From Rhizobium sp. FKL33 (lineage in GTDB: Bacteria; Pseudomonadota; Alphaproteobacteria; Rhizobiales; Rhizobiaceae): a DNA stretch of 64,000 nt. Location of the stretch: positions 186,001 through 250,000 of the forward strand of contig NZ_STFX01000031.1 of assembly GCF_005222915.1 (NCBI RefSeq), in the 5' to 3' direction. A model generated the notes under the pieces. The model was not told the origin of the DNA and did not search any database. It saw only the letters and a list, made by a program, of their open reading frames with translations. The translations under genes were made by a program, and so were the position numbers. Positions 37,327-45,699 of this stretch are shown here, in pieces (the first letter of the stretch is position 1; the number at the start of each line of letters is the position of its first letter).

Positions 37327-37995
37327 ATGAAGGACAAGAAGCCGACCCTCTTTCCCTCCACCAAACTCGTGGCGATCGCCGCCCTCGCGGGTCTCGTCGC
37401 CGGTGGTATCGCCGTTTACATGAAGGAAGCCTGCAATGGCAATGGCGCATCCGCCGCCGCGGCCAGCCAATGCGCTCCGGCGAAGGCGGTGGCCGCGCGT
37501 CTGCAACCGCTCGCCAAGGGTCAGGTCGCGGCCTTCATTCCGGCGAGCGACCCCACGCCGCTGTCTCTTCCCGTGCTGAAGGATGAGGCCGGCAAGGACG
37601 TGTCGATCGATAGCTACCGGCCCAAGGTTCAGCTCGTCAATCTCTGGGCGACCTGGTGCTTCCCCTGCCGCGAGGAAATGCCTGCCCTCAATGGTTTACA
37701 GAAATCCATGGGCGGCGACCGATTCCAGGTGACGACGATCAATCTCGACAATGGCGATGCGGCCAAACCTTTGGCCTTCCTCAAGGAAAACAACATCGAC
37801 GCGCTGCCGCTGCATCACGACGCCAGCCTGTCGAGCTTCAACGCGCTCAAGAAGCTCGGCGTCGCCATGGGCCTGCCGGCCACGGTGCTGATCGACGGCC
37901 GGGGCTGCATGCTCGGCGCGATGAACGGCCCTGCCGCCTGGGACAGCGACGACGCCAAGGCCCTGATCAAGGGCGCCCTCGGCGAGGGCGCCTGA
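37327..37995 (+). CDS. tlpA: TlpA-type thiol:disulfide interchange protein
   Basis: TlpA is a membrane-anchored periplasmic thioredoxin-like reductase, needed in rhizobia for cytochrome oxidase maturation. The 222-residue protein has an N-terminal anchor (about 13-30, LVAIAALAGLVAGGIAVY) and a thioredoxin fold with W-C-F-P-C in NLWATWCFPCREEMPALN (about 105-122) and a cis-proline loop GLPATVLID. Two extra cysteines lie after the anchor. I use the ATG at 37327; in-frame ATGs at 37318 and 37291 are possible. An exact 9-bp inverted repeat covers its last codons. Confidence 0.9.
   Translation: MKDKKPTLFPSTKLVAIAALAGLVAGGIAVYMKEACNGNGASAAAASQCAPAKAVAARLQPLAKGQVAAFIPASDPTPLSLPVLKDEAGKDVSIDSYRPKVQLVNLWATWCFPCREEMPALNGLQKSMGGDRFQVTTINLDNGDAAKPLAFLKENNIDALPLHHDASLSSFNALKKLGVAMGLPATVLIDGRGCMLGAMNGPAAWDSDDAKALIKGALGEGA
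37972..37992. terminator. Hairpin at the tlpA / giant-gene junction
   Basis: GGCGCCCTC and GAGGGCGCC form a perfect 9-bp stem with a GGC triloop over the last codons of tlpA, between the convergent stops of tlpA and the giant gene. It lacks a U-tract on either strand, so terminator function is uncertain. Confidence 0.3.
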
Positions 37996-38001
37996 GCGGC
38001 G

Positions 38002-41000
38002 TCAACTCCAGACGAAGTCGCCTGTCGTCAGGTCGTCATAATCGACGCCGGTCAGCTGAATCACCATGTCGGTCGTCGCGTCGCCGTTGACATCGACATA
38101 GAGCTTGTCGCCGGTTTCGGAGAAATAGGCCTGCGAGTTGCTGGTGGCGCTGAATGATGTGGCGTTGCCGAGATAGTTGAAAGTCCCTGTCAGCAAGCCG
38201 GAGAAGACCAGATCGTCTGTGGCGGTGGTGAAGTCGGCGATCACGTCGGTTTTCGTCGACGTCGACTGGCTGGCGCTGGTGAAGATGAACTGATCCGTGC
38301 CGGTGCCGCCATAGACCGTGTTGAGGCCGAGACCCATGGTGATGGAGTCGTCGCCGGTGCCGAGTTCGATCTTGGAATAGTCGGAGGTGTCTTCGTCGAG
38401 CACGATGATGTTGGTATCAGCGCCCGCGACGATGTTTTCCACATTGGCGATCGTCGCTGTGCCTGACCCGGCGAAGGTCACGTAGTCGGTGCCGCCGGCG
38501 AGATCGATATAGCCGCCGGTATACTTCCCACTCAGCGTAATGGAATCGTCTTCAGAGGCGCTGATCACTGTTTCCACTGCGGTCAACGTGGCTGTTACGC
38601 CATCGGTGAATGTCACCGAATCGAGACCTACGCCGAGATTGATCGTACCGCCGGTCATGTCACCTTCCAGCCGCACGGTGTCGTTGACATTGCCGCCCGT
38701 GATAGTTTCGGCAAATTCGATCGTCAGCGTGTTCACGGCATTGTCGAGCGTGACAGAATCGTTGCCGCTGCCGAGTTCCAGCATGACGCCCTGCGCCGCG
38801 CCCGAGAAATAGATCATGTCGTTGCCCGCGCCGGCGGTGACGGTTTCTACGCCGGTCAGCGTGATCGTGTTGCTCCCGGAACCGAGTTGCAGCGTATCCA
38901 CCGCAGATCCGAGGTTGAAATAGCCGGAATAGCTCGATGATCCCGCGTAGATGCTGTCGCTTTGGGCGCCGCCAATCACTGTCTCGGCGCCAATGATGGT
39001 CGCGGTGTTGCCGGCGGCGCTGTAGAGCGTCAGGGTATCGCTGCCGTCACCCAAGTTGACAGATGCGCCCGACAGGGCAGACTCAAAAACGATGATATCC
39101 TCTAGCGATCCGCCACTGACGGATTCGATATTGGCGAGGGTGGCCGTCACCCCAACATTAGACCATGTCAGGACGTCGTTGCCGGCGTCTAAGTCGATGT
39201 TGGCGATGGCGCTGCCCACAGTGATCGTTACTTTATCGATGTTGCTGGAGCCGTAAATGCTTTCGATCTGGCCCACCGACAGTGTGCCCCCCTGGTCGAA
39301 ATACAGTTCGTCCTGGCCGTCGCCCAAAACGATCGAACCGCTTGTCCAGGCGCCGGACAGAAAGATGCTGTCTCCCTGGCTTCCGCCGCTGACGGTCTCG
39401 ATGTTCTTGATGGTGATTGTGTTATCGAAATTGGCCAGGGTGACTTGGTCTGTTCCCGCGCTGAGGTCGAGGATGGCGCCGGTGACCTGATCGGTGAAGT
39501 AAATGACGTCGGAACCCGTGCCCCCAGTCACGGATTCGACCCCGATGATGGTCATTGTCGCGCCGGTGGCGTCGATTTTCACCGTGTCTGTTCCGGCGCC
39601 GAGATCGAGCGTTCCGCCGGCATAGGACCCGGTCAGGACGACTAGATCGTTCGCCGATCCGCCGGACACCGATTCCACGTTCTTCATGCTGATGGTGCTG
39701 CCGCCGGAATAGAGATAGACGGTGTCCGAACCGCCGGCGAGATCGATCTGGACAGCCCCGTTAGCGCCGAGATAGATGGCGTCCGAGCCTGAGCCGCCGG
39801 TGATGGTTTCGGCGTTCAACACAGTCAGCGAAGAGCCGGCGTCGTAAAGGGTTAGCTGATCCGATCCACCCGCCAAGTTATAATAGCCGCCGGTCACCGC
39901 GTTTCCGAGCGTCACCTTATCGTTGCCGCTGCCGCCATTGACTGTTTCCACATTGGAGAGGGTGACGGTTGTGTTTGCGGTTCCAAAATTGACCGTATCA
40001 TCACCAGAGTCGAGATTGATGCTGAAGCCGGTGACTTCCCCTGCAAGCGTTAAGACGTCGGATTTGGTCTTTCCGACAATTGTTTCTACATTCGTCACGG
40101 TGAGCGTGTTGGTGAAATCCCCGAGCAAGAGCGTGTCGAGAGAATCGCCAAGGTCAACTTGCGCGCCGGTTACTTGTGTAGAGAATGTGACATTGTCAGA
40201 CCCGCCGCCGCCAATGACCGACTCGACCTCGCTGATTTTGATCGTCGCGCCGGTGGCGTCGATCTTCACAGTGTCTGTCCCTGAACCGAGATTTAGGGTC
40301 GCCTCAGTGGATGACTCTGTCAGGACGACCATGTCGTTCCCGGATCCGCCCGACACCGTTTCTACGTTTTTGATGCTGATGGTGCTGCCGCCAGAATAGA
40401 GATAGACAATGTCAGATCCGCCGGCGAGGTCGATCTGGGCGGAGCCGTTGTCGCCGAGATAGATCGTGTCCACGCCTGATGCGCCATTGATGGTTTCGGT
40501 GTTCATCACAGTGAGCGTGGGTTTCGCGCCAGAAAGGGTCAGTTGATCCAACCCCGCCCCCAGGTCGTAGTATCCGTTGGTTACTTCTGTTCCAAGGGTC
40601 ACAATATCGCTGCCGCCGCCGCCGTTGACTGTTTCCACATTGGAGAGGGTTACGGTGGTGTTGGCGCTTCCAAAATTGATCGTGTCATATCCCGAACCAA
40701 GATCGATCGTGAAGCCGGTGACGTCTCCTGCGAGCGTCAACACGTCGTTGGTGTTGCCGCCCACGATCGTTTCTGTATTCGTCGCGGTGAGGGTATTGAA
40801 GTAATTTCCGAGCGTGAGTTTATCGAGAGAATCGCCCAGGTCGACCTGCGCACCGGTGATCTGCTTAGAAAAGATAACGATGTCGGAGCCGCCGCCGCCA
40901 ATGACCGATTCGACTCCGATGAGCGTCATTGTCGAGCCAGTGGCGTCGATTCTCATCGTGTCTGTTCCCGAACCGAGATCGAACGTGCCCCCGGCAGAGG

Positions 41001-44000
41001 ACTGGATCAGAACGACCATATCGTCCCCTGCTCCGCCTGACACAGTTTCCACGTTCTGGATGCTGATGGTGCTGCCGCCAGAATAGAGATTGACGGTGTC
41101 CGTGCCGCCGGCGAGGTCGATCTGGACGGACCCGCTGGCGCCGAGATAAATGGTGTCCGTGTTCGAGCTGCCGATGATGGTTTCGGCGTTCAGAACCGTG
41201 AGCGTCGAGTTCGCAACCGTGAGGGTGAGCTGGTCAGATTCTCCTCCCATATCGTAATAGCCGCCCGTCACCTGACTTCCGACCGTCACCATGTCACTGC
41301 CGCTGCCGCCATTGACCGTTTCTACCCTATAGAGTGTGACGGTGGTGTCCGCGCTTCCGAAATTGACAGTGTCAAATCCCGCGCCCAAGTCGATGTTGAA
41401 GCCGGTGACGTCTCCGTCGAGCGTCAAGACGTCATTGGTGTTGCCGCCCAAGATCGATTCCGTGTTAGTCACGGTGAGCGTGTTGAAGAAGTTGGCCAGC
41501 GACAGCGTGTCCGTCGAATCGCCGAGGTCGACCTCAGCACCTGTGACCTGCTTGCTAAAAATGACGCTGTCGGAGGCAGTGCTTCCGGTTACGGTTTCCA
41601 CCGATACCACCGTAATGGTAGCGCCTGAGGAATCGAAGATAACCTGGTCGAGGCCATCGCCGAGATTCATTTCCATGCCGGTCACGCTTGCGCCAAGAGT
41701 TATGACGTCGGAAACGCTCGATCCGGCGACCGACTCGACGTTGCTGATGGTGATGGTGTTCGCATCCGACGCCGAGGTCGCGCCGAGGGTCAGCACATCC
41801 TTGTCGCTGCCGCCGCTGATGGTCGCGCCGGTTGTGCTGTCAACCGTGTCCTCAGGGCTGCCCAGATCGATTTCACCGACGAATGCCGAGACGAGCGTGA
41901 TCGTCTGGGTGTTTTCGTCGCCGACGATCGTTTCGGCGTTGCTGACGGAGGCGGTCGCCCGACCTATGATAATCAGGGCGTCGCTGCCGGCGCCGAGGTC
42001 GACGTCCATGACTTTCGATGTGTTGTTGACTGTGGTGATATCGGATTCGGCCGAACCGACGATCACTTCGGCGTTGCCAATGGTCAGGGTGGTGTCAGAC
42101 GTCACCTGAGACAGGTCGATACGGTCCGAGCCGCTGCCGTCGCCGAGATCGATCGTTCCCGTGGTGTAATCGCCGGAGACATAGACCCTGTCGGCGGATC
42201 TACCGCCAACGATCGTCTCGACATTCACCATCGTCACCGTGTTGGCGAAACTGGCGAGCGTGACAATATCCAGCCCTGAGCCCAAGGTGACGAGTCCGCC
42301 GGTGACTTGGGTTTCGAATGTTACGCTGTTGTTGACGCTCGAGTCTTCCGCATTGACGTTTTCAACGTTGGACAATTCTATGGTCGCGCCCGTTTCGGAA
42401 AAATCCACCGTGTCTTCGCCGTCTCCGAGATCGATCGACAGGCCGCTCACGTTTGAAACAAGGTAGATCGTGTCGTCGCCTGCGTTGCCGATGATGGACT
42501 CGACATTTTCAACCGTCACCGTGTTGCCGGTCGACGCGGTCACCAGAGTGTCGACGCCGGCGTCGAGATCGACGCTGAATTCCCCATTCGTGGGCTGGGC
42601 GCCGAGAAAGACATAATCCGCCTGACTGCCGCCAAGAATGGTCTCTGTATTGGCGATCGTCAAAGAGTTTGCGGCGTCCGCCAGGGTGATCTGGTCATCG
42701 CCGTCGCCGAGATCGATCGTAGCCCGGGTCAGTTTGCCGGACACGGTGATCTCGTCGTCTTCCGAGCCGCCGATGACCGTTTCGATCGCAACGATCGTGA
42801 TCGTATTGTCGAAATCCGCGAGCGTCAGCCGGTCATTGCCCGTGTAGAGATCGTATTTGCCGCCGGTCAACTGATCGAGCACCGTCACGTCGTCGGATTT
42901 CGTGTGCGCAGTGCCGCCGATGGTCTCAACGCCTTGAACGGAAACGGTGTTGTTGAACTTGCCCAGTTTCAGTGTATCGCCTTCGCCGCCGAGATCGATC
43001 GTCAAGCCTTTCGCTTGCGTGCCGAGCGTGACGACGTCCTTGGCGTCCTCGGCGCCGATAATGGTTTCGACATTGCGCAGGGAGATGGTCGAGCCGTCTT
43101 CGAACAGGGTGATCTTGTCGTCCCCCGCCTTCAGGTCGACCATCGTCACCGTCTTGTCCATCATATAGACGATGTCTGTGCTGGTGCCGCCATAGATGGT
43201 TTCGATGCTGAACAGCGAAACCGTGTTGCGGTAACTGTCGAGCGTCAAGACATCTTTCCCGGTGTCGAGGTCGATTTCGACGCCTTTGGCGGCTCCGCTC
43301 CAGACAATGTTGTCGACGCCGCTGCCGCCTACCACGGATTCTGCATTGGCGACGGTGATGGTGTTGGCGCTGCCCTTGAGGACCAGTTCGTCCGACGAGC
43401 CGGATCCGAGATCGTAGGACAGGCGTGTGGCTGATGTACTGAGGACAATGTAGTCGTTCGAGCTGCTCGCCGTGAGGGTCTCGACGCCCGCGATCGTCAC
43501 GGTCGCGGCCTCGTCGAAGAAGAGCTTGTCTTTGCCCGAGCCCAGGTCGATGCGCCCGCCATCCACCTCAGTGGCGATGTAGACGATATCGTTCTTTGTT
43601 CCGCCCGTCACCGTCTCCGTGTTGGACACGGTGATCAGGTTGCCGTTGAAGTTGTCGAGATCGACATAGTCCTTTTCGCCGTCGCCGAGATTGATGACGA
43701 CGCCATCGGCGAGCTGATCGAAAACGATCTTCTGAAGGCCGTCGCCGCCGTTGATCGTTTCGGTGTTGTAGACCGTGACTGTCGCGCTGTTGTCCTGCAA
43801 CAGGAGTTTGTCGTCGCCGCCCGCGAGATTGATCGAGCCTTGAGTCAAGTCGGATTCGTAGCGAATGACGTCGCCGCCGCTTGAGCCGAGGATCGATTCG
43901 ACATTACTGACATAGACGGTATTGCCGGCGCTTTTCAGAATTAGCGTGTCTCGACCGGACCCGAGATCGACGCTGTCGCCTGCAACCGAAGCCGTGACGA

Positions 44001-44073
44001 CAATGGTGTCTGCAGACGAAGTGCCCGTGACGGTGCTGAGGTCTGACACGGTTTTTGTCGTCGTGCTGGCCAT
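38002..44073 (-). CDS. Giant repetitive RTX-like beta-roll protein, probably type I secreted
   Basis: The protein has about 2023 residues; ATG 44073 is preferred over 44103 because GAAGGAG lies upstream. After a 22-residue polar start without a signal peptide come about 42 imperfect units of about 46 residues. The consensus is roughly V-xx-G-xx-I-DLG-x-G-x-D-x-L-x-L-xxxx-NT-V-T-V-x-N-V-E-T-V-x-GG-x-G-x-D. Each unit has two GxGxD-type turns, as in RTX calcium-binding beta-rolls, but the canonical nonapeptide GGxGxDxUx tandem array is absent. The C-terminus (VYGGTGTDQFIFTSAS..., VIADFTTATDDL, YVDVNGDATTDMVIQLTGVD, ending DFVWS) matches the serralysin/RTX C-terminal domain that carries the type I secretion signal. 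No ABC exporter or membrane fusion protein is adjacent. An adhesin, S-layer or matrix role is inference. Confidence 0.88.
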   Translation of the reverse strand: MASTTTKTVSDLSTVTGTSSADTIVVTASVAGDSVDLGSGRDTLILKSAGNTVYVSNVESILGSSGGDVIRYESDLTQGSINLAGGDDKLLLQDNSATVTVYNTETINGGDGLQKIVFDQLADGVVINLGDGEKDYVDLDNFNGNLITVSNTETVTGGTKNDIVYIATEVDGGRIDLGSGKDKLFFDEAATVTIAGVETLTASSSNDYIVLSTSATRLSYDLGSGSSDELVLKGSANTITVANAESVVGGSGVDNIVWSGAAKGVEIDLDTGKDVLTLDSYRNTVSLFSIETIYGGTSTDIVYMMDKTVTMVDLKAGDDKITLFEDGSTISLRNVETIIGAEDAKDVVTLGTQAKGLTIDLGGEGDTLKLGKFNNTVSVQGVETIGGTAHTKSDDVTVLDQLTGGKYDLYTGNDRLTLADFDNTITIVAIETVIGGSEDDEITVSGKLTRATIDLGDGDDQITLADAANSLTIANTETILGGSQADYVFLGAQPTNGEFSVDLDAGVDTLVTASTGNTVTVENVESIIGNAGDDTIYLVSNVSGLSIDLGDGEDTVDFSETGATIELSNVENVNAEDSSVNNSVTFETQVTGGLVTLGSGLDIVTLASFANTVTMVNVETIVGGRSADRVYVSGDYTTGTIDLGDGSGSDRIDLSQVTSDTTLTIGNAEVIVGSAESDITTVNNTSKVMDVDLGAGSDALIIIGRATASVSNAETIVGDENTQTITLVSAFVGEIDLGSPEDTVDSTTGATISGGSDKDVLTLGATSASDANTITISNVESVAGSSVSDVITLGASVTGMEMNLGDGLDQVIFDSSGATITVVSVETVTGSTASDSVIFSKQVTGAEVDLGDSTDTLSLANFFNTLTVTNTESILGGNTNDVLTLDGDVTGFNIDLGAGFDTVNFGSADTTVTLYRVETVNGGSGSDMVTVGSQVTGGYYDMGGESDQLTLTVANSTLTVLNAETIIGSSNTDTIYLGASGSVQIDLAGGTDTVNLYSGGSTISIQNVETVSGGAGDDMVVLIQSSAGGTFDLGSGTDTMRIDATGSTMTLIGVESVIGGGGSDIVIFSKQITGAQVDLGDSLDKLTLGNYFNTLTATNTETIVGGNTNDVLTLAGDVTGFTIDLGSGYDTINFGSANTTVTLSNVETVNGGGGSDIVTLGTEVTNGYYDLGAGLDQLTLSGAKPTLTVMNTETINGASGVDTIYLGDNGSAQIDLAGGSDIVYLYSGGSTISIKNVETVSGGSGNDMVVLTESSTEATLNLGSGTDTVKIDATGATIKISEVESVIGGGGSDNVTFSTQVTGAQVDLGDSLDTLLLGDFTNTLTVTNVETIVGKTKSDVLTLAGEVTGFSINLDSGDDTVNFGTANTTVTLSNVETVNGGSGNDKVTLGNAVTGGYYNLAGGSDQLTLYDAGSSLTVLNAETITGGSGSDAIYLGANGAVQIDLAGGSDTVYLYSGGSTISMKNVESVSGGSANDLVVLTGSYAGGTLDLGAGTDTVKIDATGATMTIIGVESVTGGTGSDVIYFTDQVTGAILDLSAGTDQVTLANFDNTITIKNIETVSGGSQGDSIFLSGAWTSGSIVLGDGQDELYFDQGGTLSVGQIESIYGSSNIDKVTITVGSAIANIDLDAGNDVLTWSNVGVTATLANIESVSGGSLEDIIVFESALSGASVNLGDGSDTLTLYSAAGNTATIIGAETVIGGAQSDSIYAGSSSYSGYFNLGSAVDTLQLGSGSNTITLTGVETVTAGAGNDMIYFSGAAQGVMLELGSGNDSVTLDNAVNTLTIEFAETITGGNVNDTVRLEGDMTGGTINLGVGLDSVTFTDGVTATLTAVETVISASEDDSITLSGKYTGGYIDLAGGTDYVTFAGSGTATIANVENIVAGADTNIIVLDEDTSDYSKIELGTGDDSITMGLGLNTVYGGTGTDQFIFTSASQSTSTKTDVIADFTTATDDLVFSGLLTGTFNYLGNATSFSATSNSQAYFSETGDKLYVDVNGDATTDMVIQLTGVDYDDLTTGDFVWS
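39508..41568 (-). repeat. Three tandem copies of a 687-bp (229-residue) super-repeat
   Basis: Within the giant gene, five consecutive 45-46-residue units recur in the same order three times: 40882-41568, 40195-40881 and 39508-40194. A marker sequence (GTTTCCA-type, plus strand) occurs at 41318, 40631 and 39944, an exact spacing of 687 bases both times. The unit starts read [SIN]V[IT]FS, VLTL, [MIK]VT, [TA]IYLG and [ML]VVL in each copy. The copies are far more alike than the rest of the gene, so they arose by recent duplication. Confidence 0.9.
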
Positions 44074-44337
44074 GCTCTGGCTCCTTCTCTCGATCGGAAA
44101 CAACGCCCCACTATTGGCAATACCTGCCCAAAACGCCGGCAGGGGAACATGCGCCCTGATGTAAGGGGCTAAGCTTTAGTGGGGCTGATCGGTCCAGTTT
44201 CACATTTTGCAATGCATTCCGCCCATTGAAACACCTCTTCTCTTCCGTTAAGAGACCCGACGATTTCGCCGGGAAAAGGCGGAAGCCGCAAAATTTGGCG
44301 TGGCCGACCCGGCGCGCGAGATATGGAAAAGACTGGC
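44074..44337. other. Intergenic region between the giant gene and lysC
   Basis: This 264-base divergent promoter region is AT-richer than the surroundings. I see no convincing -35/-10 pair, riboswitch-like fold or repeat. Both genes must be transcribed from here. Confidence 0.5.
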
Positions 44338-45612
44338 ATGGCGCGCATCGTGATGAAATTCGGCGGAACCTCCGTCGCGGATCTTGAACGCATCCACAAC
44401 GTGGCGCGTCACGTCAAACGCGAGGTCGACGCGGGTCACGAAGTCGCCGTCGTCGTCTCCGCCATGTCCGGCAAGACCAACGAACTCGTCGGCTGGGTGC
44501 AGAACACGCCAAAAGTCGCCAAGGCGGATTCGCCTTTCTACGACGCGCGCGAGTATGACGCCGTCGTCGCTTCCGGCGAGCAGGTCACCTCGGGTCTTCT
44601 CGCGATCGCCCTGCAGTCGCTCGGCGTCAACGCCCGCTCCTGGCAGGGCTGGCAGATTCCGATCCGCACCGACAATGCCCATGGCGCGGCCCGAATCCTC
44701 GATATCGACGGCGCGGAGCTTATCCGCCGCATGCAGGACGGTCAGGTCGCCGTCGTCGCCGGTTTCCAGGGTCTCGGCCCCGACAACCGCATCGCCACGC
44801 TTGGCCGCGGCGGCTCCGACACGTCTGCGGTCGCCATCGCCGCCGCCGTTAAGGCGGATCGCTGCGATATCTACACCGATGTCGACGGCGTTTACACGAC
44901 CGACCCGCGCATCGAACCCAAAGCGCGCCGCCTGAAGAAGGTGGTGTTCGAGGAAATGCTGGAAATGGCGTCGCTCGGCTCCAAGGTCCTGCAGGTCCGT
45001 TCCGTCGAACTCGCCATGGTTCACAAGGTCCGCACCTTCGTGCGCTCGTCTTTCGAAGACCCCGATGCGCCGGGCATGGGCGATCTTCTCAACCCGCCCG
45101 GAACGCTGATTTGTGATGAGGAAGAAATCGTGGAACAGGAAGTCGTAACTGGCATCGCCTTCGCCAAGGATGAAGCGCAGATTTCGCTCCGCCGTCTGGC
45201 CGACCGGCCGGGCGTGTCGGCCGCGATTTTCGGACCGCTCGCCGAAGCCCATATCAATGTCGACATGATCGTACAGAACATCTCTGAAGACGGCTCGCGC
45301 ACCGACATGACCTTCACCGTGCCGACCGGCGATCTCGACAAGGCGTTGAAGGTGCTCGACGAGCAGAAGGACAAGGTCGGCTTCGACGTGATCCAGAGCG
45401 AATCGGGTCTTGTCAAAGTCTCGGTCATCGGCATCGGCATGCGCAGCCATGCGGGCGTCGCCGCCCAGGCTTTCTCCGCGCTCGCCGCCAAGGGCATCAA
45501 TATCAAGGCGATCACGACGTCTGAAATCAAGATTTCAATCTTGATCGACGGAGCCTATGGAGAACTCGCGGTTCGCACTTTGCATTCGGCCTACGGACTG
45601 GATAAGAAGTAA
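44338..45612 (+). CDS. lysC: Aspartate kinase
   Basis: LysC phosphorylates aspartate, opening lysine, threonine, methionine and diaminopimelate synthesis. The 424-residue protein starts MARIVMKFGGTSVAD; the ATP/substrate motifs KFGGTS, VVVSAMSGKTNEL and GRGGSDTSAVA are intact. Two C-terminal ACT domains (about 265-415; ALAEAHINVDMIVQNIS and FSALAAKGINIKAI) should bind lysine/threonine for feedback inhibition. I pick ATG 44338 by homology; an ATG 15 bases earlier is possible. It leads the lysC-ptsP-prfA-prmC cluster. Confidence 0.96.
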   Translation: MARIVMKFGGTSVADLERIHNVARHVKREVDAGHEVAVVVSAMSGKTNELVGWVQNTPKVAKADSPFYDAREYDAVVASGEQVTSGLLAIALQSLGVNARSWQGWQIPIRTDNAHGAARILDIDGAELIRRMQDGQVAVVAGFQGLGPDNRIATLGRGGSDTSAVAIAAAVKADRCDIYTDVDGVYTTDPRIEPKARRLKKVVFEEMLEMASLGSKVLQVRSVELAMVHKVRTFVRSSFEDPDAPGMGDLLNPPGTLICDEEEIVEQEVVTGIAFAKDEAQISLRRLADRPGVSAAIFGPLAEAHINVDMIVQNISEDGSRTDMTFTVPTGDLDKALKVLDEQKDKVGFDVIQSESGLVKVSVIGIGMRSHAGVAAQAFSALAAKGINIKAITTSEIKISILIDGAYGELAVRTLHSAYGLDKK

Positions 45613-45699
45613 GGCGATATGGGAAGCCGCAACAGAGCGATGATGTAACAATCTGCGGCGGCTTCTCTTCCTGATAGAGCAGTTCGGAAGGGCGCCTTC

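Noticed and set aside
38500-43200. Regular repeats that might be a CRISPR array
   Set aside because: The repeats are in-frame coding units of about 138 bases with no constant direct repeat and variable spacers, and no cas genes are present.
44074-44337. Possible lysine riboswitch before lysC
   Set aside because: The conserved lysine-aptamer core sequences are not seen, and alphaproteobacterial lysC is normally controlled by ACT-domain feedback.
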